The notes below the pieces were generated by a model. The model had not been told where the DNA came from. It saw only the letters and a program-made list of their open reading frames with translations, and did no database searches. Below are positions 21,719 to 31,093 of a stretch of DNA of 64,000 bases, piece after piece. The stretch's first letter is position 1. Each line of letters opens with the position of its first letter. The stretch is from Buttiauxella warmboldiae (lineage in GTDB: Bacteria; Pseudomonadota; Gammaproteobacteria; Enterobacterales; Enterobacteriaceae). The DNA is taken from the NCBI RefSeq assembly GCF_003818135.1, contig NZ_RPOH01000042.1, positions 18,328 through 82,327 on the forward strand, written 5' to 3'. The translations under genes and the position numbers were made by a program.

Positions 21719-23172
21719 TTCATTCCCCCCGCCATCGGCATCAGATGGGTGATGACCGCTCCCTGCTCTTCATCCATAGTGAAGCTGAACATCACGCTGT
21801 CCCCTGGGTTTACACCCTTTGCCTCCGCCGCTGATTTCAGGGTGAAATCCATCGTCATCGCCCCCCATTTCAATGCGGGAATAGGCTGATGTGCCAGCGT
21901 AATTGCCTCAGCGGTTATCTCTTTCACCACCCCTTGCGCCTGGTATTCCGGGCTTGCAGGCGCGATGGATTTATCCTGCGTCAGGGCGCTGCGCAGGCTT
22001 GCTTCGGAATCAATCAGGAACTGCCCGGAGGTGACAACGTTATCGCCCTCTTTCAGCCCTTGCTTAATTTCAACCCAGCCATTTTGTGCCGTGCCGACCA
22101 CCACGTTAACCGGATTGAAATGGCCGTCATTCTGAGTCACCAGCACCCGGCTGGTGCTGCCGGTTTCAATCAACGCTTCTTCCGGGATCGCCAGCACTGG
22201 CGCAAGGTTGCGCTGGTTCGCCAGCTTCACATTGAGGTACATGCCGGGCTTCAGCTTCATCTGCGGATTTTCCAGCACGATGCGCGCTTTTAAAGTACGC
22301 GTGGTAGTTTCCATATTTGGCAGCAGCTCGCTGACGCGTCCGTGGAAAATCTCGCCGGGCCGGCTATCGCCAGAAGCCAGAATTTCGCTTCCCACCTGCA
22401 GCATCCGCGCCTGAGTTTGCGGGTAATCAATCACCAGCCACACCGACTCAAGGCTTGCCACTTCAAACAGCGGTGCCGTTGCCGTAACCTGCGCACCTTC
22501 ACGGGTCTCCAGCTTATTGATATATCCGGCCTGCTTTGCACGCACCGTGACGCGCGTTTGCGGTTTGCCGGTTTTCTCAACCTGGCGAATAATTTCTGCG
22601 GGCATAAACTGCAGCTGCAACCGTTCACGGGCCGCCGCGCTTAATGCGCTATCGCCCAGGCGACGCACCGCCAGGTACTCTTGCTGCGCTGCCGTCCACT
22701 CGGGTATCCAGAGTTGCGCCAGCGCTTCACCCGCTTTAACAAATTGCTGGGGCGCGTTGACGAATAATTTCTCCACCATACCGTTAGCGCTGGCCGGGAT
22801 AATCTGCACGCTACGCTCGTCTGTTGAAACAGTGGCAAAGGCATCAAACTGATAATCCAGCGATTTCTTCTCAACCCGTGCCGTTTTAACCCCCAGGTTT
22901 TGCTGTTGGCGAGCGCTTACCGTCACGCCGCCTTCTTCCGTTGCCTCATCGGCATAACGCGGGACTAAATCCATATCCATAAAGGGTGATTTGCCCGGTT
23001 TATCAAAGCGCTGGCCCGGCGTCATCGGATCGTACCAGTAGAGCACTTTTCGCTCTGGCTGAGCGGCAGGGGGCGTTGTGCTGTGGCTCTGTTTCCCGAG
23101 GTAATATCCAGCGCCCAGAGATACGGCGATAGTGAGCGCTAACAAAGAGAGTCTGGTCATCGTTTTCATCAT
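21715..23172 (-). CDS. cusB: Efflux RND periplasmic adaptor CusB with fused C-terminal CusF-like domain
   Basis: Membrane-fusion protein joining CusA to the outer-membrane channel. The N-terminus has a membrane anchor. A heavy-metal-binding segment follows at residues 44-73 ([10 protein letters not shown]...MDMDLVPRY). The middle carries the barrel-sandwich/lipoyl and alpha-hairpin domains. After about residue 410 there is an added domain with [16 protein letters not shown], the same metal-site pattern (His, Trp, Met, Met) as in CusF. The 485 residues exceed the roughly 407 of E. coli CusB by about one CusF domain. The start is coupled to the end of cusC by an ATGA overlap. Confidence 0.93.
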   Translation of the reverse strand: MMKTMTRLSLLALTIAVSLGAGYYLGKQSHSTTPPAAQPERKVLYWYDPMTPGQRFDKPGKSPFMDMDLVPRYADEATEEGGVTVSARQQQNLGVKTARVEKKSLDYQFDAFATVSTDERSVQIIPASANGMVEKLFVNAPQQFVKAGEALAQLWIPEWTAAQQEYLAVRRLGDSALSAAARERLQLQFMPAEIIRQVEKTGKPQTRVTVRAKQAGYINKLETREGAQVTATAPLFEVASLESVWLVIDYPQTQARMLQVGSEILASGDSRPGEIFHGRVSELLPNMETTTRTLKARIVLENPQMKLKPGMYLNVKLANQRNLAPVLAIPEEALIETGSTSRVLVTQNDGHFNPVNVVVGTAQNGWVEIKQGLKEGDNVVTSGQFLIDSEASLRSALTQDKSIAPASPEYQAQGVVKEITAEAITLAHQPIPALKWGAMTMDFTLKSAAEAKGVNPGDSVMFSFTMDEEQGAVITHLMPMAGGMK

Positions 23173-24425
23173 AAGGTGGTTTCCTGCGGCGTCAGGTAGC
23201 GAATGGCGGCCCAGGCTTCAGCCACGGCTTTTTCAGCGCTATGCGCGTTCAGTTCACTATCGAGTAAGGTGCGGCGAGCATTGAGCAAATCGGCAAGCGT
23301 CGAGCGCCCGGAGCGGTACTGCGCTTCAATCAGCGAGAGGCGTTGGCGTTGCAGCGGCAGGATCTCTTCCTGCTGGCGCTGCCAGAGAACCTGTGCCGCC
23401 TGATACTGCGCCACCAGAGTGCGCACTAACGCGACCCTCTCGCGGTTCGCCAGCGCCAGCTAGTCATTGGCTTCCATCGCGCGGGACATCTCTGCCGCCA
23501 GGTCTTTGTCCTGACGCCGGGATTTAAACATCGGCAGATCGACGGTAAACATCACGCCAGCCATATCGTCGTAATCATCTGCGCGATGGGCGTAATACAC
23601 TTCAACGCCAACATTGGGTTGCGCGGCCACCGCAGATTGTGCCGAACGAGCTTTCGCCACGTCCGCCTCACGCGCCGCTTCAATCACCTCCGGGTGCTGC
23701 CCGATATTTTGTTCCAGCACAGCCGGGTCCGCAGGCAAACGCTGATAACGCGGCAACGTGCCGCTAATGTCATCAATGTTTTCGCCGGTCAGCTGCAGCA
23801 AACGAGTCCGGGCCAGCGTTACATCACGCTGGGCAAGCGTCACTTTATCCCGCATCCCCAGCAGCGCCATGCGGATCTCCACCACGCTTGAGGCCGGTGA
23901 ACTGCCGCTGGCAACCGTCGCCTTCTGTACGTCAACCTGACGCTCAGTTTCAGCGACCAGCTTCTGCGCCGTCCTGAGCACTTTGTGCGATAAAGCCAGA
24001 TCCAGCCACGCCTGCGCCGCTGCCCTTTGCAGGGTCGCCTTAATTACCCCCGCTTTCGCCGCGCTGCTGGCCGACTGCGCGAGAATGGTCGCGGCTTTGC
24101 GCTCGCGTTTCTCCTCGCTGACGTACTCCTGCATGATGCCAATGCGCTGCATGGTCATGCCTTCGCGGGTAAAACGCTGGCGATTACTGCCCTGCACCGG
24201 GACGTTTTCAATACCAAATTTCAATTTAGGATCGGGCAGCTGGCGTGCGGAGTCGGCCATTGAACTCAGCGCATCGCTCTGATTCCGGTTGGCGGAAAGC
24301 TCCGCAGAATAGTGAACAGCAGCGGCCAGGGTCTGTTGCAGACTGAACTCTGCCGCACCGGCGGCAGAGACAGACGTAGCAAACAGCACCCCGCCGAGCC
24401 ATAAGCTCAGGGAATGTTGTGTCAT
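23169..24425 (-). pseudogene. cusC: CusC/CzcC-type outer-membrane efflux protein interrupted by an in-frame amber codon
   Basis: TolC-fold outer-membrane channel of the copper efflux system, with a signal peptide ending near SAAGAAEF. The reading frame is open from 24425 to 23460, where TAG follows EAND. The same frame then continues without any shift (LALANRERVALVRTL) to 23169. Ignoring the TAG gives 418 residues, normal for the CzcC-like family. CAG (Gln) to TAG is a single transition. The lost 85 residues contain the last helical hairpin, so the truncated 321-residue protein should not form a channel. Unless the strain suppresses amber codons or borrows another channel, the pump is incomplete. 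Confidence 0.88.
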
Positions 24426-24436
24426 GATGGCCTCAG

Positions 24437-24802
24437 TTACTTAGCTGGGGTAACTGAGTCGAGCCTGTAACCTTCAGCCTGCTGGCTAAAAGTGAAGTCA
24501 ACCGTGTCGCCCACGTTAACCACCGGCAACGCTCCCGTTTCCGGTAAACGGAAAGTCATGGTCATTGCCGGCCAGTTAAGGGCCGCGACAGGTTGATGAG
24601 CGATGGAGAGTGAGTCATTGCTGACCTTCTTTATCACGCCGTGGCCGTGATAAATCTCAGCCGCCATCGGCATCGACATTTCGTGCGAGGCACCGTGTTT
24701 CATCTCATGGGACATAGCATCAGATGCGGCGTGAGCCACGGTAAAAAAAGCCAATACGGACAGCGCGGCGGCTGAAAGCAAACGTGCAGAAAAAACAGAC
24801 AT
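24437..24802 (-). CDS. cusF: Periplasmic Cu(I)/Ag(I)-binding chaperone CusF
   Basis: Small periplasmic metallochaperone that hands copper to CusB. It has 121 residues with a signal peptide cut near AHAAS, a Met/His-rich linker (about residues 30-46), and the CusF OB-fold with metal ligands His69, Met80 and Met82 and the cation-pi tryptophan Trp77. It lies 11 bases upstream of cusC on the same strand. Together with the CusF domain fused to CusB there are two such sites in the operon. Confidence 0.93.
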   Translation of the reverse strand: MSVFSARLLSAAALSVLAFFTVAHAASDAMSHEMKHGASHEMSMPMAAEIYHGHGVIKKVSNDSLSIAHQPVAALNWPAMTMTFRLPETGALPVVNVGDTVDFTFSQQAEGYRLDSVTPAK

Positions 24803-24866
24803 ATAAAAACTCCAGAACTTTAGTCAAAGGATGGCAAAACGCCTGTAAACCAAGACAGTGCTGGAG

Positions 24867-25280
24867 TTATTCTCTGAAGCGACAAAAACGAATGGTGGCC
24901 GGAGGGCCGGTTGCGGGCGGCGCGATTAAGGCACGGGATGTGGCCGTTTCACTGCATTCGGGCACCACTAAAGCCAGCGTATCCGTGGCCGGCAATACGG
25001 CCAGCGAACTATGACCGTTATCTTTTTGCATCACGTCTGGAATGCAGTGCTTATCGCACAGCGTCCCTTTCGCTTTTACCCCATCCCGATGATTTCCCAT
25101 CAGCATATGCTCGTTATGCTGCACAGAAAGAGACTGGGCGCTAATGTCTACCGGGCAATCGTGCGCCGCCACCGCGACCTGGCTGTTGACAAACAGCCAG
25201 CCAAACGCCAACAGCAGCATCAAAAGATGCTTTCTGAAAAAGCGAAAACGGCTTGTCGACCAGAAAGTGGATTGCAGCAT
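24867..25280 (-). CDS. Putative secreted His/Met/Cys-containing protein heading the copper operon
   Basis: 137 residues starting MLQSTFWSTSRFRFFRKHLL, with a basic N-terminus, one hydrophobic segment (LLMLLLAFGWLFVNS) ending in AVAAHD that looks like a signal peptide, and a short exported part with spaced cysteines (HDCPVD, CDKHCIP) and several His and Met residues (HNEHMLMGNH). It is the first gene of the cus operon, 64 bases before cusF. I do not recognise the family. The pattern suits a periplasmic or membrane-attached metal-binding accessory; that is inference from context and residue content. Confidence 0.6.
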   Translation of the reverse strand: MLQSTFWSTSRFRFFRKHLLMLLLAFGWLFVNSQVAVAAHDCPVDISAQSLSVQHNEHMLMGNHRDGVKAKGTLCDKHCIPDVMQKDNGHSSLAVLPATDTLALVVPECSETATSRALIAPPATGPPATIRFCRFRE

Positions 25281-25692
25281 ACGAACCCCGAAATATACGA
25301 AGCGGCAGTATAAACAGCAGGCCCTTTTATTTTAAAGATATTTTTAGCTGCTTTACATTCAGAGTATTAATTAACAATTACGTCATATAATTTTAATCAA
25401 TTGTTCCTCAAGTGATGATGAATAGAGCAATAAACGATATAAATATATACCGCTTAGCAATAAGTAAATGTCATAATTGCCAGGCTGCCTGCAAATGTGT
25501 GAAAGCAGCGTGACGAAGCCAACTAAATTTGATGCTTATCAGAAATCTGCCTGAATGGTTAAGGCAGATTGGCACCGTTTTCACTGACGCTGGCAAAGCG
25601 TCTAATTTTTATTTATCTGGCATGGCGTTGCGTTCAGGTATGTCTCACCCTTTTACAGGGCAGGCGTGTACCTAAGGCAACAGGGGACTCTA
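25281..25692. other. Divergent control region between the copper operon and dcuC
   Basis: 412 AT-rich bases with no supported gene. It must contain the promoter of the copper operon (leftward) and that of dcuC (rightward). I did not see an obvious CusR-type palindrome. A hairpin (TCTGCCT...AGGCAGA, about 25546-25568) and an FNR-like site are present on the dcuC side. Confidence 0.6.
25529..25542 (+). promoter_or_regulatory. FNR-like site upstream of dcuC
   Basis: TTGATGCTTATCAG matches 9 of the 10 defined bases of the FNR consensus TTGAT-N4-ATCAA. It lies about 150 bases before dcuC. In E. coli dcuC is induced anaerobically by FNR, so the site is consistent with known control. Confidence 0.6.
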
Positions 25693-27069
25693 ATGCTAAC
25701 GACTCTTGAATTACTGATTGGGGTTATAGTTATTGTTGCTGTAGCTCGCTACATCATCAAAGGCTACTCCGCTACCGGCGTTTTATTCGTTGGTGGTTTA
25801 ACCTTACTGATTATTAGCGCCTTAATGGGCCACAAAGTTTTACCCGGCAGCGCGCCGAGCACCGGCTACACCGCCACTGACATCGTTGAGTATGTCAAAA
25901 TCCTGCTGATGAGCCGCGGTGGCGATCTCGGTATGATGATCATGATGCTGTGCGGTTTCGCAGCTTATATGACGCATATTGGCGCTAACGACATGGTGGT
26001 GAAGCTTGCCTCTAAGCCGTTAAAATTAATCAACTCTCCCTACATTCTGATGATTGCCGCCTACTTTGTGGCCTGTCTGATGTCGCTTGCGGTTTCCTCC
26101 GCGACCGGTCTGGGCGTGCTGTTGATGGCAACGCTGTTCCCGGTGATGGTAAACGTCGGCATTAGCCGTGGCGCTGCGGCGGCAATTTGCGCCTCCCCGG
26201 CGGCAATTATCCTGTCTCCCACCTCCGGCGATGTGGTGCTGGCGGCAAAAGCCGCTGAAATGTCGCTGGTTGATTTTGCCTTTAAAACCACCGTGCCGAT
26301 TTCAGTTGCGGCCATTATCGCCATGGCGATTGCCCACTTCTTCTGGCAGCGCTACCTGGATAAGAAAGAAAACATCAGCCATGAAATGCTTGATGTCAGC
26401 GAAATCCAGACCACGGCCCCTTCTTTCTATGCCATTCTGCCGTTTACGCCAATTATCGGCGTGCTAATTTTCGACGGTAAATGGGGCCCGCAGCTGCATA
26501 TCATCGCCATTCTGGTGATCTGTGTGCTGATTGCCGCACTGATTGAGTTCTTCCGTAGCTTTAAAGCGCAAACTGTCTTTTCCGGCCTGGAAGTGTGCTA
26601 CCGCGGGATGGCTGACGCCTTCGCAAACGTTGTAATGCTGTTGGTTGCCGCGGGCGTGTTCGCACAAGGTCTGAGCACTATCGGCTTTATTCAGAGCCTG
26701 ATTTCCATTGCCACCTCGTTCGGCTCCGCAAGCATCATTCTGATGCTGGTGCTGGTGGTGCTGACCATGCTGGCGGCAATGACCACCGGCTCAGGTAACG
26801 CTCCGTTTTATGCCTTCGTTGAGATGATCCCGAAACTGGCGCACTCCTCCGGCATTAACCCTGCATATCTGGCGATTCCAATGCTGCAAGCCTCCAACCT
26901 GGGCCGTACCATTTCTCCGGTATCCGGTGTGGTTGTCGCCGTTGCCGGTATGGCAAAAATCTCGCCGTTTGAAGTGGTAAAACGCACTTCTGTGCCGGTC
27001 GCCGTCGGGCTGATTGTGGTGATTATCGCCACCGAAATCCTGGTGCCTTCCGCCGCTATCCTGCCTTAA
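25693..27069 (+). CDS. dcuC: Anaerobic C4-dicarboxylate transporter DcuC
   Basis: Polytopic inner-membrane carrier for succinate efflux and fumarate/succinate exchange during fermentation. The ATG at 25693 follows AGGGG and gives 458 residues, close to the 461 of E. coli; an upstream in-frame start at 25666 adds nine residues without support. Sequence is nearly identical to E. coli DcuC over long stretches (LLMSRGGDLGMMIMMLCGF). The position next to the pagP remnant and rna is conserved. Confidence 0.96.
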   Translation: MLTTLELLIGVIVIVAVARYIIKGYSATGVLFVGGLTLLIISALMGHKVLPGSAPSTGYTATDIVEYVKILLMSRGGDLGMMIMMLCGFAAYMTHIGANDMVVKLASKPLKLINSPYILMIAAYFVACLMSLAVSSATGLGVLLMATLFPVMVNVGISRGAAAAICASPAAIILSPTSGDVVLAAKAAEMSLVDFAFKTTVPISVAAIIAMAIAHFFWQRYLDKKENISHEMLDVSEIQTTAPSFYAILPFTPIIGVLIFDGKWGPQLHIIAILVICVLIAALIEFFRSFKAQTVFSGLEVCYRGMADAFANVVMLLVAAGVFAQGLSTIGFIQSLISIATSFGSASIILMLVLVVLTMLAAMTTGSGNAPFYAFVEMIPKLAHSSGINPAYLAIPMLQASNLGRTISPVSGVVVAVAGMAKISPFEVVKRTSVPVAVGLIVVIIATEILVPSAAILP

Positions 27070-27086
27070 CTTTTAGCTTTGTCATA

Positions 27087-27112
27087 AGCGCCTCATCGGG
27101 GCGCTTTTTTTA
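27087..27112 (+). terminator. Intrinsic terminator after dcuC
   Basis: Stem AGCGCC/GGCGCT with a TCATCGG loop is followed by a run of seven Ts. Confidence 0.9.
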
Positions 27113-27155
27113 TGTTTAAATAAAGTCACTTCTGGCAACCCGAGCGGGAAAACGC

Positions 27156-27962
27156 ATGAAACTGACGTGGCAAAACGCGCTAATTCTGACCTCTTTACTC
27201 ACCACCAGCCAGCTGCTGCAGGCAGAACCGCTGACCGCAAAGCAATACGGCGATTTTGACCGTTACATACTGGCGCTTTCCTGGCAAACGGGCTTTTGCC
27301 AAAGCCTGTATGAGCGCAATCGCAAGCAGCCTGCTGAATGCAAAACGCAGCAAGAACAGAGTGATAAACGCGCCTTTTTGACGGTCCACGGCCTGTGGCC
27401 TGGCTTACCAAAATCGCTGGCGGCACGAGGCGTGGATGAGAAACGCTGGATGCGCTATGGCTGCGCAACCCGCCCGGCTCCCAATATGGCGGAGGTGCGC
27501 GGCTCACAAAAATGCCAGGCCCCAGCCCCGGCATTATCCGCCGATATCGCCCGCAAGCTGGCGGATGTGATGCCCGGCGCAGGCGGCCAGTCCTGCCTTG
27601 ATCGCTACGAGTTTGCTAAACACGGCGCCTGTTTTGCCTTCACCCCTGATGCCTACTTTGGCGCCATGGTGCGCCTGAACAGCGAATTCAAACAAAGCGC
27701 AATCGGCGAGTTCCTGGCGGTGAACTACGGCAAGGTGGTCACACGACAAGCCTTCCATAATGCGCTGGAAAAAAGTTGGGGTGAGAAGGCGGTAAAGGCG
27801 GTAAAACTGACCTGTAATGGCAATCCGGCTTACCTGACGGAGATGCAAATCTCACTGGTTGCGGCAAAAATTAATGCTCCGCTAAACGCCAGCTCGTTTG
27901 CCGCACAGCACAACTCAGGCAACTGCGCACAGCAGTTTCGTCTGGATGCGGTCGGTTATTAA
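27156..27962 (+). CDS. rna: Ribonuclease I (RNase T2 family)
   Basis: Periplasmic broad-specificity endoribonuclease. It has 268 residues, as in E. coli, with a cleaved signal peptide. The two active-site blocks of RNase T2 are present: CAS I FLTVHGLWPG and CAS II RYEFAKHGACF, each with its catalytic histidine. Several cysteines consistent with the family disulfides are conserved. Confidence 0.95.
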   Translation: MKLTWQNALILTSLLTTSQLLQAEPLTAKQYGDFDRYILALSWQTGFCQSLYERNRKQPAECKTQQEQSDKRAFLTVHGLWPGLPKSLAARGVDEKRWMRYGCATRPAPNMAEVRGSQKCQAPAPALSADIARKLADVMPGAGGQSCLDRYEFAKHGACFAFTPDAYFGAMVRLNSEFKQSAIGEFLAVNYGKVVTRQAFHNALEKSWGEKAVKAVKLTCNGNPAYLTEMQISLVAAKINAPLNASSFAAQHNSGNCAQQFRLDAVGY

Positions 27963-28096
27963 GTGTGACAGGGCGCTGATTCGCGCCTGCTTAGCAGATA
28001 GCCCCGCTTCGATTAAATACGGAAGACAAAAAACAATCACTTCACTATTAGTTCCGGTTTTGTCGATCTATGCTTTGGCTATCCAATGCGGAGGTC

Positions 28097-28249
28097 ATGA
28101 TGAACACGACAAAACTTTTTTTAATCCAGTTAAAAAGGCAGTTTGAACGCGAAGGCAAGGGGCATAAGCTGTTGGGTTTTATCTGGCTTTCTCCTCAACA
28201 GCGCTATGAAATTTTGCGAGAGATTATGCTGCCGGTTGCGGCAAAATGA
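28097..28249 (+). CDS. Small hypothetical protein, 50 residues
   Basis: A short frame beginning MMNTTKLFLIQLKRQF is preceded by a very good ribosome site (GCGGAGG). It is basic and probably helical, with a YEILREIMLP-like C-terminal segment; no signal peptide or clear membrane span. I do not recognise the family. It sits alone between rna and a convergent hydrolase gene. The strong ribosome site and protein-like composition make it credible. Confidence 0.5.
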   Translation: MMNTTKLFLIQLKRQFEREGKGHKLLGFIWLSPQQRYEILREIMLPVAAK

Positions 28250-28291
28250 TGCTTTGAATGACGGGTAATAAGCGCTTACCCGCCATGATGG

Positions 28292-29122
28292 CTAACTTTG
28301 TAAAAAGGCTAATAAATCAGCATTAACCCGATCTTTCTCGGTGGTGCAGATGCCGTGAGATCCGCCGGCATAAACCTTAAACGTGGCGTCCGGCAATGTT
28401 GCTGCCGTCACTTTGCCACAGGTTTCAAACGGCACAATCTGATCGTCATCGCCGTGGATCACCAGCGTCGGGAGGGTCATTTTCTTCAGGTCTTCACGTA
28501 GATCGGTTTCAGAAAACGCCTTAATACAGTCGTACAGCGCTTTGATCCCTCCTTGCATACCCTGCTCCACAAAGCTTTCCCGAATGCCCTCCGAGATACT
28601 GGCACCCTCACGGTTATAGCCGTAAAACGGCAGCGTTAGCGCCTTGAAGAAGTCTGCACGATTGGCACGCACGCCCTCGCGGATGCCGTCAAATACCTTA
28701 ACAGGCACCCCGTTCGGGTTAAAATCAGTCTTCACCATAATGGGCGAAACGGCGCTGATAAGCACCGCTTTTGCCACTCGGCTGGTACCATGGCGGCCAA
28801 TATAACGCGCCACTTCCCCGCCGCCGGTTGAATGCCCTACGTGAATCGCATCCCTGAGATTAAGATGCGCGGTTAACTCCGCAAGATCGTCGGCATACTG
28901 ATCCATATGATTACCGTCCCATGATTGCGATGAACGGCCATGCCCGCGTCGGTCATGAGCTATCACCCGAAATCCCTTCTGCCCAAGGAAAAACATCTGA
29001 TCTTCAAACGCATCCGCCGTTAATGGCCAGCCGTGGCTGAAAACCACCGCTTGCCCTGCCCCCCAATTCTTAAAGTAAAGAGAACTGCCGTCCTTTAACG
29101 TGAGTTTGTCGTAGTGGCTCAT
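28292..29122 (-). CDS. Alpha/beta hydrolase of the non-heme chloroperoxidase/arylesterase type
   Basis: 276-residue cytoplasmic hydrolase without signal peptide. Oxyanion motif HGWP is near residue 30, the nucleophile elbow is GHSTGG, the acid is in HGDDDQIVP and the catalytic His in GSHGI. The family includes cofactor-free perhydrolases and esterases, but the physiological substrate is unknown. It starts behind GGAG and ends near a weak hairpin (28262-28282). Confidence 0.85.
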   Translation of the reverse strand: MSHYDKLTLKDGSSLYFKNWGAGQAVVFSHGWPLTADAFEDQMFFLGQKGFRVIAHDRRGHGRSSQSWDGNHMDQYADDLAELTAHLNLRDAIHVGHSTGGGEVARYIGRHGTSRVAKAVLISAVSPIMVKTDFNPNGVPVKVFDGIREGVRANRADFFKALTLPFYGYNREGASISEGIRESFVEQGMQGGIKALYDCIKAFSETDLREDLKKMTLPTLVIHGDDDQIVPFETCGKVTAATLPDATFKVYAGGSHGICTTEKDRVNADLLAFLQS

Positions 29123-29320
29123 GATATCTCCGGTTCAGGTAGTGGCCACGCAAGGCGCCGGGTTGCAACGTGCCTATAAAGAGTAATGCAAAATTTTTGC
29201 ACGACAGGTTTATTTACGCCCGGCAATCACTCCATAGGCATCAGGCAGGATTTATCTCGATAGTTTGACCACGATCTCAAAATGTTAATAAAGATGAGGA
29301 GTTCCGTTTCCGATTAGCGA

Positions 29321-29350
29321 ATGTTACCGATATCATGTTACCGGTATCAG
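29321..29350 (+). promoter_or_regulatory. Two tandem GntR/IdnR-like operator boxes
   Basis: ATGTTACCGATATCAT (29321-29336) and ATGTTACCGGTATCAG (29335-29350) are near-copies overlapping by two bases. Both resemble the gluconate-repressor operator of E. coli gnt and idn genes (ATGTTACC with a G/T-A-rich dyad). They lie 63-92 bases before the permease start, where a repressor would block transcription. No gntR gene is in the window. Confidence 0.6.
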
Positions 29351-29412
29351 TAATACGGTGGATTACGCTTAATGGCCATTCACCGATAAATTCGGCGCAG
29401 AGGATAAATGTT

Positions 29413-30789
29413 ATGACCGAAATGACAGCCCATTACGGTGCTGGAACCCTGCTGGGGATCGCAGCCTGTGCAGTTGTACTGCTGCTTATACTCATCATGC
29501 GCTTCAGGGTGCATGCCTTCTTAGCATTAACCCTTGTCAGCGTTGTAGTAGCCCTGGTCACGGGTGTTCCATTCGACAAAATTGTTCCGACGATTTTGGG
29601 TGGTTTTGGCAGCACCCTGGCGGGCGTTGCGCTGCTGGTTGGCCTTGGCGCGATGATCGGTCGTTTACTGGAAATTTCTGGCGGCGCCAAAGTACTGGCC
29701 GACACGCTGGTCGGTAAATTTGGTTCAAACCGCGCACCGCTGGCGCTCGGCGTGGCTTCTCTACTGTTTGGCTTTCCGATCTTCTTCGATGCGGGCCTGG
29801 TGGTGATGCTGCCAATTATCTTCAGCGTGGCAAAACAGTTTGGCGGTTCAACGCTAAAATATGCGCTGCCTGCTGCGGGCGCGTTTGCCGTTATGCACGC
29901 GCTTCTGCCGCCTCATCCAGGCCCGGTTGCCGCCAGCGAATTGCTGGATGCGAATATCGGCCTGCTGGTGATTGTTGGTCTGGTCATCGCGATCCCGACC
30001 TGGTATCTCGGCGCCTATTTGTTTGGCCTGTACGCCGGTAAAAAATTCGACGTTCCGCTGCCTTCTTCATTCCTGGGCAATGTCGAAGCGGACCCTAATC
30101 ACCAGCCGCCTGCATTTGGCACGGTATTGGCGGTGCTGCTGCTGCCACTGGTGCTGATTTTCCTGGATACCGGCCTGAATACGGCAACCGTGTTGGGCTG
30201 GGTAAGTGCTGATAGCACCGTCGTTCAGTTCCTGCGTATGTTGGGTAAAACCCCGATCGCGCTGTTGATTACCGTGTTCTTCACTCTTGCGGTATTCAGC
30301 GGCCGCCATAGCCGCCAGCATCTGGAAAAGGTGTGCGACGGCGCACTTGGCCCAATCTGCGGCATCATCCTGGTGACCGGTGCCGGCGGCATGTTTGGCG
30401 GCGTTCTGCGCGCCAGCGGCATTGGCGATGCGCTGGCAGGCATCCTGTCTGATACTGGTATGCCGGTGATTGTGGCCGCGTTTGTTATCTCTACCGCACT
30501 GCGTGTGGCACAGGGGTCGGCAACCGTGGCGCTGACCACCACCGCGGCACTGATCTCCCCGATGGTGGCAGCAACGCCGGGCCTGAGCCAGTTCGACCTG
30601 TGCTTTATCGTGGTGGCAATTGCCGGTGGTGCAACCGTGCTGTCTCACGTGAACGACTCAGGCTTCTGGCTGGTTGGCCGTTTCCTGGAGATGGACGAAA
30701 AAACCACGCTCAAAACCTGGACCGTGATGGAAACCCTGATTGGCACCATCGCCTTCCTGTTCGCCCTGGTCGGCAGCATTATTCTGTAA
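29413..30789 (+). CDS. GntP-family gluconate/sugar-acid permease
   Basis: Inner-membrane proton symporter of 458 residues with about twelve hydrophobic segments. Family motifs include GFGSTLAGVALLVGLGAMIG, FGFPIFFDAGLVVMLP and LLPPHPGPVAA. The ATG at 29413 is preferred; the frame is open back to an ATG at 29335, but that lies inside an operator-like box. Paralogues (GntT, GntU, IdnT, YgbN) differ in substrate. The adjacent GntR-like boxes favour gluconate, but this is inference. Confidence 0.88.
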   Translation: MTEMTAHYGAGTLLGIAACAVVLLLILIMRFRVHAFLALTLVSVVVALVTGVPFDKIVPTILGGFGSTLAGVALLVGLGAMIGRLLEISGGAKVLADTLVGKFGSNRAPLALGVASLLFGFPIFFDAGLVVMLPIIFSVAKQFGGSTLKYALPAAGAFAVMHALLPPHPGPVAASELLDANIGLLVIVGLVIAIPTWYLGAYLFGLYAGKKFDVPLPSSFLGNVEADPNHQPPAFGTVLAVLLLPLVLIFLDTGLNTATVLGWVSADSTVVQFLRMLGKTPIALLITVFFTLAVFSGRHSRQHLEKVCDGALGPICGIILVTGAGGMFGGVLRASGIGDALAGILSDTGMPVIVAAFVISTALRVAQGSATVALTTTAALISPMVAATPGLSQFDLCFIVVAIAGGATVLSHVNDSGFWLVGRFLEMDEKTTLKTWTVMETLIGTIAFLFALVGSIIL

Positions 30790-31093
30790 ACCGTGGTGTT
30801 ACTAAAGTGTGACTGAAGTCGCTTTAAAGTAGGCCCTAAGCTCAGTATCATCACTACAGACTAAACCCTCACACTTAGCGGTGAGGGTTTTCTTTTGTAA
30901 GGTCCCCATCAGGCACAAGCAGGCCTCTGACTGATGACAAACCCCATGTTCTTCACAAAATGAACCCAGACATTAATAAAAAACAAGGAAAATCAATTCA
31001 TTGATTTCGGCTGATAACGACAAAGTAAGGAAAAGCCCCGCTTTTCCCTTTAGTCAGCAATCTCAGTGCCTGTTTTTTTACACGGAGAGAAAT
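30790..31093. other. Intergenic region before rnk
   Basis: 304 bases without a supported gene, apart from the terminator at 30863. The remainder presumably holds the rnk promoter. The frame open upstream of rnk has no start with good support. Confidence 0.5.
30863..30896 (+). terminator. Intrinsic terminator after the GntP permease
   Basis: A perfect 10-bp stem AAACCCTCAC/GTGAGGGTTT with an 8-base loop is followed by TCTTTTG. Confidence 0.88.
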
